Positions 60,124 to 64,000 of a DNA stretch of 64,000 nucleotides are shown piece by piece. Under the pieces are notes generated by a model. The model did not search any database. It saw nothing but the letters and a program-made list of their open reading frames with translations, and was not told the origin of the DNA. Origin of the DNA: CAYNHQ01 sp964397255 (GTDB lineage: Bacteria > Bdellovibrionota_G > JALEGL01 > DATDPG01); assembly GCA_964397255.1 (NCBI GenBank), contig CAYNHQ010000002.1, forward strand, positions 404,902 through 468,901. The letters run 5' to 3'. The stretch's first letter is position 1, and every line of letters starts with the position of its first letter. Position numbers and translations under genes: made by a program.

Positions 60124-61056
60124 TCAAAGAATCGTTCGAAAATAGTCGATCGTGCGTGTGAGGCCGTCTTCTATTGTGATCTTGGGCTCCCAGCTGAGAA
60201 TTTTTCGCGCGCGATCGATATTGGGGCAACGCTGTTTTGGATCTCCTTCAGGAAGCGGCTGATACGTCAGCTTACTTTTCGAGTTCGTTAATTTAATGAT
60301 GATTTCGGCGATTGTTTTGACAGAAACTTCGTGGTTGTTTCCCAAATTAATCGGCTCTGAAGGTCGCTTCGCGGCGAAGCGAACAATTCCATCGACCAAA
60401 TCGTCCACATAACAGAGGCTTCGAGTTTGAAGGCCATCGCCATTGATCGTGAGTGCTTTTCCAGTCAGTGCCTGATTGATGAAATTAGGAATTACACGCC
60501 CGTCATTTGGGCGCATCCGTGGACCATACGTGTTGAATATTCGGACAATGGATGTGGAAAGTTTGTGAGTTCGACGATAGGTCATCGTGACTGCTTCCAT
60601 GAACCGTTTGGCTTCGTCGTAAACGCCTCGAATGCCGATGGGATTGACGTTTCCAAAGTATTCTTCCCGTTGGGGATGCTCCTGGGGGTCACCATAGACC
60701 TCACTCGTGGAAGCCACTAATATCCAGGCATTCTTTGCCCGCGCGGCTTCCAGTGCATGAAACGAACCGTACGAACCCACTTTTAAAATGGGAATCGCAA
60801 GGGGAACAAAATCAACGGGACTCGCGGGTGAAGCCAAATGAAAAATCCCGTCGAACGAACCAATGTCTGGAAATTTTTCTGAAATGTCAGCTTGAATCAA
60901 TTCGAAACGCGGTTCTTTGGAGACGTGGCGAACATTATCCCCGGTTCCCGTGACCAGATTATCGATCGCGACGACCTGATGACCATCGCCAAGCAAACGG
61001 TCAACGAGGTGCGAACCCACAAATCCGGCTCCACCCGTTACGATGAAACGAGACAT
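60124..61056 (-). CDS. NAD-dependent sugar-nucleotide epimerase (UDP-glucuronate decarboxylase type)
   Basis: A 310-residue extended SDR: VTGGAGFVGSHLVDRLLGDG (NAD site), FHLASPASPVDF, STSEVYGDPQEHPQ and RGVYDEAKRFMEA with the YxxxK dyad, and RIFNTYGPRMRPNDGRV. The SPASP, EVYGDP and R-x-YDE-x-KR features match UDP-xylose synthase/UDP-glucuronate decarboxylase. It would supply UDP-xylose for surface polysaccharide. The start overlaps the RHH gene as TAATG. Confidence 0.9.
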   Translation of the reverse strand: MSRFIVTGGAGFVGSHLVDRLLGDGHQVVAIDNLVTGTGDNVRHVSKEPRFELIQADISEKFPDIGSFDGIFHLASPASPVDFVPLAIPILKVGSYGSFHALEAARAKNAWILVASTSEVYGDPQEHPQREEYFGNVNPIGIRGVYDEAKRFMEAVTMTYRRTHKLSTSIVRIFNTYGPRMRPNDGRVIPNFINQALTGKALTINGDGLQTRSLCYVDDLVDGIVRFAAKRPSEPINLGNNHEVSVKTIAEIIIKLTNSKSKLTYQPLPEGDPKQRCPNIDRARKILSWEPKITIEDGLTRTIDYFRTIL

Positions 61057-61226
61057 TAGAAGGACATCTGTCCTGGAATTTGATTCTTATACTGATCGAG
61101 AATGAGATCGATTCCCTGTCGGATATATTCGGCCACCGCGACTTTTGTTTTTTTATTGAGGAGTTTGAGCTTTTCGTTCTGCTCCTCAGTGATATAAATG
61201 GTGGTCGAAATCTTTTTGCGCGACAT
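61056..61226 (-). CDS. Ribbon-helix-helix (CopG/MetJ-like) regulator
   Basis: A 56-residue protein: KKISTTIYITEEQNEKLKLL is the ribbon strand and first helix, and TKVAVAEYIRQGIDLIL the second, giving the RHH fold. The frame is open further upstream to 61496, but ATG 61226 gives the right size. It is joined to the epimerase gene by a TAATG overlap, so it may regulate this pair. A TTGACA lies 34 bases upstream. Confidence 0.85.
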   Translation of the reverse strand: MSRKKISTTIYITEEQNEKLKLLNKKTKVAVAEYIRQGIDLILDQYKNQIPGQMSF

Positions 61227-61227
61227 G

Positions 61228-61794
61228 ATGAAAGTGACCCTACGTGCCCATATATATATTGTCAATAAACGTCGGTGGATGACGTTGATGGCGCTGCTTT
61301 GCGCATTCGGCTGTGCCTCCGGGACCGGAAATGTATCGAGCGCTAGCAAAGAAGAACTAAAAGTCACGGCCCTTGATGTGTCTGGACGCGGAAAACCAGA
61401 CACGTGGAGAACTACCCGACCAAGTGGGGATGGAAAGGGAGAGATTTTGGTTCGTGAAGAAGTCGATCTCAATTTAGATGGAAAGGTCGATCTCACAAAG
61501 AGCTACGAGAACTCCAAAATATCAAAAATTATTATGGACTTAGACTTTGATGGCCGGCCTGATCTGACTGAGTTTTATGAGAACGGTGAAAAAGTTCGAG
61601 ATGAAGGAAGCAGAGGTTTTTCAGGAAAGGTCGATACTTGGCGTTACTTCGACAAGGGAGTTTTGCAACGAGTGGAACGAGATACTAACGGGGACGGGAA
61701 ACCGGACCATTGGATGTATTACGAAAAAGGGGCACTTAAGAGAACGGGAATTGACCTTGATTTCGACGGCGTCGTAGACACCTGGCAGGAGTAA
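61228..61794 (+). CDS. Lipoprotein with tandem EF-hand-like D-x-D-x-DG repeats
   Basis: A lipoprotein of 188 residues if ATG 61228 is used (171 from ATG 61279). The lipobox is in LMALLCAFGC with C near 29. The mature part has four short repeats of a Ca-binding loop type: DLNLDGKVDLTKSYE, DLDFDGRPDLTEFYENG, DTNGDGKPDHWMYYEKG and DLDFDGVVDTW, each followed by a Tyr-rich strand. It is exported to the outer or inner membrane surface. The start is uncertain because ATG 61228 nearly touches the divergent RHH start at 61226. Confidence 0.75.
   Translation: MKVTLRAHIYIVNKRRWMTLMALLCAFGCASGTGNVSSASKEELKVTALDVSGRGKPDTWRTTRPSGDGKGEILVREEVDLNLDGKVDLTKSYENSKISKIIMDLDFDGRPDLTEFYENGEKVRDEGSRGFSGKVDTWRYFDKGVLQRVERDTNGDGKPDHWMYYEKGALKRTGIDLDFDGVVDTWQE
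61260..61265 (-). promoter_or_regulatory. Candidate -35 box for the RHH-epimerase pair
   Basis: A perfect TTGACA on the minus strand; 17 bases downstream is TAGGGT (61242-61237), a weak -10. The 15-base context is identical to that at 24561-24575 in front of selA. Confidence 0.35.
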
Positions 61795-61875
61795 TAAATA
61801 ACTAAATAATAATAGTTAGTTAGTACAATCTATCCACAGGCCCTTCACTTTGCTATGATGTAAGGGAAGTTCCAC

Positions 61876-62526
61876 ATGAGTTCATTTTCCCTACAACGCG
61901 TTGTAATTCTAGTAGCTTGTCTCGGGTTCGGAAGTTTCTCGGCATTTGCGGGCGACATCTATTACTACGAAGACTCAGATGGTGTTCTTCACATGACCGA
62001 CGAACCTCCTACTGTGAAATCATACGGCGTTCTGAAACAAAAGAATGAAAACGCGATTCACTTTGCGGCGCGAACGATTCCAAAAGAAGAATTGCGAAAA
62101 TTGATTGAAGAGATTTCGCCACAGCACGGATTTGAATCAGCACTTCCCGAGGCGGTTGTGAAGGCTGAATCGGAATATGACACGATGGCCGTTTCGAGTA
62201 AGGGAGCCCGGGGGCTCATGCAACTTATGCCTGAAACCGCCGATGCCCTAGGCGTAGAAGATGCTCATGACCCCCGACAGAATCTGCAGGGGGGAATCAA
62301 ATATCTCCGAAAACTTTTCGATACCTACCATGGGGATATCGATCTGGTGGCAGCGGCTTACAATGCGGGCCCTGGTGCGGTAGAGAAGTATAAGGGAGTT
62401 CCCCCCTATCGCGAGACCATTGACTACGTGAAAAAGGTGCGAAAGTATTACAACGAATTTAAAGAACGCGCTTCACGCTCAGCTAGCACCGATGCCTTTC
62501 AACGACCTCAAGAACTCGTCCCTTAA
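61876..62526 (+). CDS. Soluble lytic transglycosylase (SLT, DUF4124-linked)
   Basis: A 216-residue secreted enzyme. Signal peptide at 1-25 (VILVACLGFGSFSAFA). A short DUF4124-like strand segment follows (DIYYYEDSDGVLHMTDEPP), then the SLT domain (about 85-190) with catalytic Glu in VVKAESEYDT, SSKGARGLMQLMPETA, AAAYNAGPGAVEKY. It cleaves peptidoglycan with anhydro-muramic acid formation. AGGGAAG lies 7 bases before ATG 61876. The end overlaps pgsA by 35 bases. Confidence 0.95.
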   Translation: MSSFSLQRVVILVACLGFGSFSAFAGDIYYYEDSDGVLHMTDEPPTVKSYGVLKQKNENAIHFAARTIPKEELRKLIEEISPQHGFESALPEAVVKAESEYDTMAVSSKGARGLMQLMPETADALGVEDAHDPRQNLQGGIKYLRKLFDTYHGDIDLVAAAYNAGPGAVEKYKGVPPYRETIDYVKKVRKYYNEFKERASRSASTDAFQRPQELVP

Positions 62527-63085
62527 ATCTCAACTGAATATTCCTAATGCGCTTACGTCCATTCGTATACTGGTCGTTCCGGGCGTGATTTGGCTTCTTC
62601 ATGGCTCTCCGACCTATTGGAATGGGTTTTGGGCCGCCATTCTTTTCGGCTTCGCCTTCTGGACCGATTATTTTGATGGAATGATTGCTCGCCGAACTCA
62701 TACGGTAACTCGTCTTGGAAAAATTCTTGATCCAATGGCCGATAAACTTATGGTGCTCACGGCGGTGCTCATGTTGGTGGGGCTTCATCGGGTGGGAGTC
62801 ATTCTTGCGATTATCTTATTGGGAAGAGAAATCGCCGTGAGCGCGCTTCGAAGTCTCGCGGGAAATGAGGGAATTATGATTCCTTCCCGTTGGAGCGGAA
62901 AAGTGAAAACATTTTTAGAGGGCTTTTCCCTCGCATTTCTCATGGTGGGACCTGACAATCATATGCTTGGAATTCATTGGATGCCTTTGGGAGAGTGGCT
63001 ACTATGTGCAGCGGTATTTTGTGCGATCTGGTCCGGAGGAAGGTATTTTGTCGACTACTATAAAGGGACGGTGCCGGCGGCATGA
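62492..63085 (+). CDS. pgsA: CDP-diacylglycerol-glycerol-3-phosphate 3-phosphatidyltransferase
   Basis: A 197-residue membrane enzyme of the CDP-alcohol phosphotransferase family with about four to five transmembrane helices. The full signature is present: DG at DYFDGMIARR, then RLGKILDPMADK with the two Asp. It makes phosphatidylglycerophosphate in phospholipid synthesis. The stop shares ATGA with an upstream possible start of the next gene. Confidence 0.96.
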   Translation: MPFNDLKNSSLKSQLNIPNALTSIRILVVPGVIWLLHGSPTYWNGFWAAILFGFAFWTDYFDGMIARRTHTVTRLGKILDPMADKLMVLTAVLMLVGLHRVGVILAIILLGREIAVSALRSLAGNEGIMIPSRWSGKVKTFLEGFSLAFLMVGPDNHMLGIHWMPLGEWLLCAAVFCAIWSGGRYFVDYYKGTVPAA

Positions 63086-63105
63086 AGAATAAGCGAGGAG
63101 ACGAG

Positions 63106-63414
63106 ATGGCGGATATGGAAAAGAGTGATCGAATTTGGGATCGCGCGATCGAGGCACTCGAGCGTGGAAAAGAGGAACTCACCAAAATTTCGCGTGTCGG
63201 TCGGATGAAACTTGATCTCACACGTCTTCAGCGCGAGCGGGCCGAACTCTATCGAAAATTAGGCGAAGAGACGCACAAGCTTTTCAAAGAAGACCGATTT
63301 CATCGACAAGAGATTGAGCGCTTGTTAGTCCGAATTGATCAGGTCACCGAACAAATTCACCAGCAAGAACAGGAAATGACCGGCACCGCCCACCCCGCCC
63401 ACAAATCCGCCTAG
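63106..63414 (+). CDS. Small coiled-coil protein
   Basis: A 102-residue soluble protein, mostly coiled coil: LDLTRLQRERAELYRKLGEE and IERLLVRIDQVTEQIHQQEQ show heptads. ATG 63106 has GAGGAG 5 bases upstream; ATG 63082, within the pgsA stop (ATGA), is the other choice. No family is recognised. Confidence 0.65.
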   Translation: MADMEKSDRIWDRAIEALERGKEELTKISRVGRMKLDLTRLQRERAELYRKLGEETHKLFKEDRFHRQEIERLLVRIDQVTEQIHQQEQEMTGTAHPAHKSA

Positions 63415-63701
63415 CGCTCTCCCACAATCGACTCCTTAAAGTGGAAAGATCGGCATTTCCAGGTTAAAAGCTATGACTGTGGGGCTGTAGCTCTTGCCAG
63501 GGCGGAGCCCAAAATATAATGATCGCATCATGCGCTCTCCTGCAATCGACTACTTAGAAAGGTTCTGATACATAGCCAGCAATAAATTCATCAAGGGGCT
63601 GTAGCTCAGCGGGCTGTAGCTCAGCTGCCAGGGCGGAGCCCAAATCTAATGATCGCATCATGCGCTCTCCTGCAATCGACTACTTAGAAAGGTTCTGATA
63701 C
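63414..63701. repeat. Imperfect direct repeats with tRNA-Ala 5' fragments
   Basis: Three related blocks share GCGCTCTCC..CAATCGACT.CTTA.AAAG (starting 63414, 63532 and 63662). The second and third continue into the same GGTTCTGATAC. Between them are fragments of the tRNA-Ala 5' end: GGGGCTGTAGCTC (63481-63493), GGGGCTGTAGCTCAGC (63595-63610) and GGGCTGTAGCTCAGC (63611-63625), plus two copies of GGGCGGAGCCC. ATGCGCTCTCC is the reverse complement of the D-arm GGAGAGCGCAT of the intact tRNA. No gene lies here. Confidence 0.75.
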
Positions 63702-63801
63702 NNNNNNNNNNNNNNNNNNNNNNNNNNNNNNNNNNNNNNNNNNNNNNNNNNNNNNNNNNNNNNNNNNNNNNNNNNNNNNNNNNNNNNNNNNNNNNNNNNN
63801 N
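63702..63801. other. Scaffold gap of exactly 100 N
   Basis: One hundred unknown bases. The left flank (GGTTCTGATAC) and right flank (ATAGCCAGCAATAAATTCA) are directly joined in the upstream repeat copy at 63571/63572, so the real missing length may be zero or a whole repeat unit. Confidence 0.98.
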
Positions 63802-63824
63802 ATAGCCAGCAATAAATTCATCAA

Positions 63825-63900
63825 GGGGCTGTAGCTCAGCTGGGAGAGCGCATGAATGGCATTCATGAGGTCGGCGGTTCAAGCCCGCTCAGCTCCACCA
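63825..63900 (+). tRNA. tRNA-Ala (anticodon GGC)
   Basis: A 76-nt tRNA: GGGGCTG start, D-arm AGCTCAGCTGGGAGAGC, anticodon loop ATGGCAT closed by CATGA/TCATG, T-arm GCGGTTCAAGCCCGC, acceptor CAGCTCC with discriminator A and an encoded CCA. An A-A-T6 stretch follows directly. Confidence 0.97.
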
Positions 63901-63954
63901 ATTTTTTATAGCGCGTTTTTCGATCAGGATCTTCCAAGGCAACTTAGTGAAGCT

Positions 63955-63974
63955 CCCCGCCGCAAGCGGCGGGG
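63955..63974. repeat. GC-rich perfect hairpin near the right edge
   Basis: CCCCGCCG-CAAG-CGGCGGGG forms an 8-bp stem with a CAAG loop. No T-run follows (CCTCTACG), so it is not a standard terminator; it looks like a REP-type or dispersed palindrome. The rest of 63901-64000 holds nothing I can name. Confidence 0.5.
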
Positions 63975-64000
63975 CCTCTACGTGCGGCGCTCCGATTTTC

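Noticed and set aside
1..64000. CRISPR array or cas genes
   Set aside because: No regularly spaced repeats and no Cas motif were found.

Overview
The window is about 64 kb of a bacterial chromosome with roughly half G+C by eye, probably from a metagenome-assembled genome: there is a 100-N scaffold gap near the right end. Gene content is Gram-negative (lipoproteins with lipoboxes, a LysM envelope protein, a CpoB/YbgF-type protein, squalene-hopene cyclase, soluble lytic transglycosylase). TrmFO, SelA, MeaB, a PAS-kinase/NtrC pair and a small conserved protein next to YfiH suggest a lineage formerly grouped with Deltaproteobacteria. The phylum cannot be fixed from this sequence alone.

Layout. 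(1) 1-2445: end of a repeat-containing protein, a small ORF and a large serine recombinase whose 3' end runs into a tRNA-Glu gene, followed by tRNA-Lys; this looks like the end of an integrated element. (2) 2546-6390: an F420/NADP-type reductase with an internal deletion, a small secreted protein and a 911-residue secreted protein with three internal repeats. (3) 24398 down to 6427 on the minus strand: a very long, tightly packed run selA, HNH, small ORF, yfiH, cpoB-like, LysM, dprA, topA, trmFO, xerC, DnaJ-TPR, DnaK, class V aminotransferase, serA, purA. (4) 24652-30220 plus: squalene-hopene cyclase, two small secreted proteins, LemA and an M48 membrane protease. (5) 32834 down to 30227 minus: purQ, meaB, a BtuF-like protein and a VOC gene scrap. 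(6) 32875-36117: a secreted-protein gene sitting between a scrap of the coaE start and the real coaE, then another secreted protein and an orphan Phd/YefM antitoxin. (7) 41262 down to 36168 minus: rpmE, prfA, prmC, murA, class II cyclic-nucleotide phosphodiesterase, accD. (8) 41359-47360: a degenerate acyl-CoA synthetase, a PAS histidine kinase, an NtrC-type regulator, then a strong sigma-54 promoter, a structured candidate ncRNA and its terminator; an AAA/DUF4143 ATPase is inserted here and is flanked by a ~57-60 bp direct duplication of that terminator. (9) 59332 down to 47323 minus: lepA, a small membrane protein, pyrB, pyrC, carA, an unknown gene, carB, recG and an SRPBCC protein, many joined by ATGA or TAATG overlaps. 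(10) 59498-63414: a small membrane protein, an RHH regulator with a UDP-glucuronate decarboxylase-type enzyme, an EF-hand-like lipoprotein, a lytic transglycosylase, pgsA and a coiled-coil protein. (11) 63414-64000: imperfect repeats containing tRNA-Ala 5' fragments, the scaffold gap, and an intact tRNA-Ala(GGC).

Most of the window is core metabolism and information processing. The most unusual places are: the sigma-54 promoter plus ncRNA directly downstream of a kinase/NtrC pair (an arrangement like cbrAB-crcZ), the cassette inserted into its terminator, the insertion at the coaE start, the three-repeat secreted protein, the acyl-CoA synthetase relic that keeps an open frame, and the long hairpin upstream of selA.
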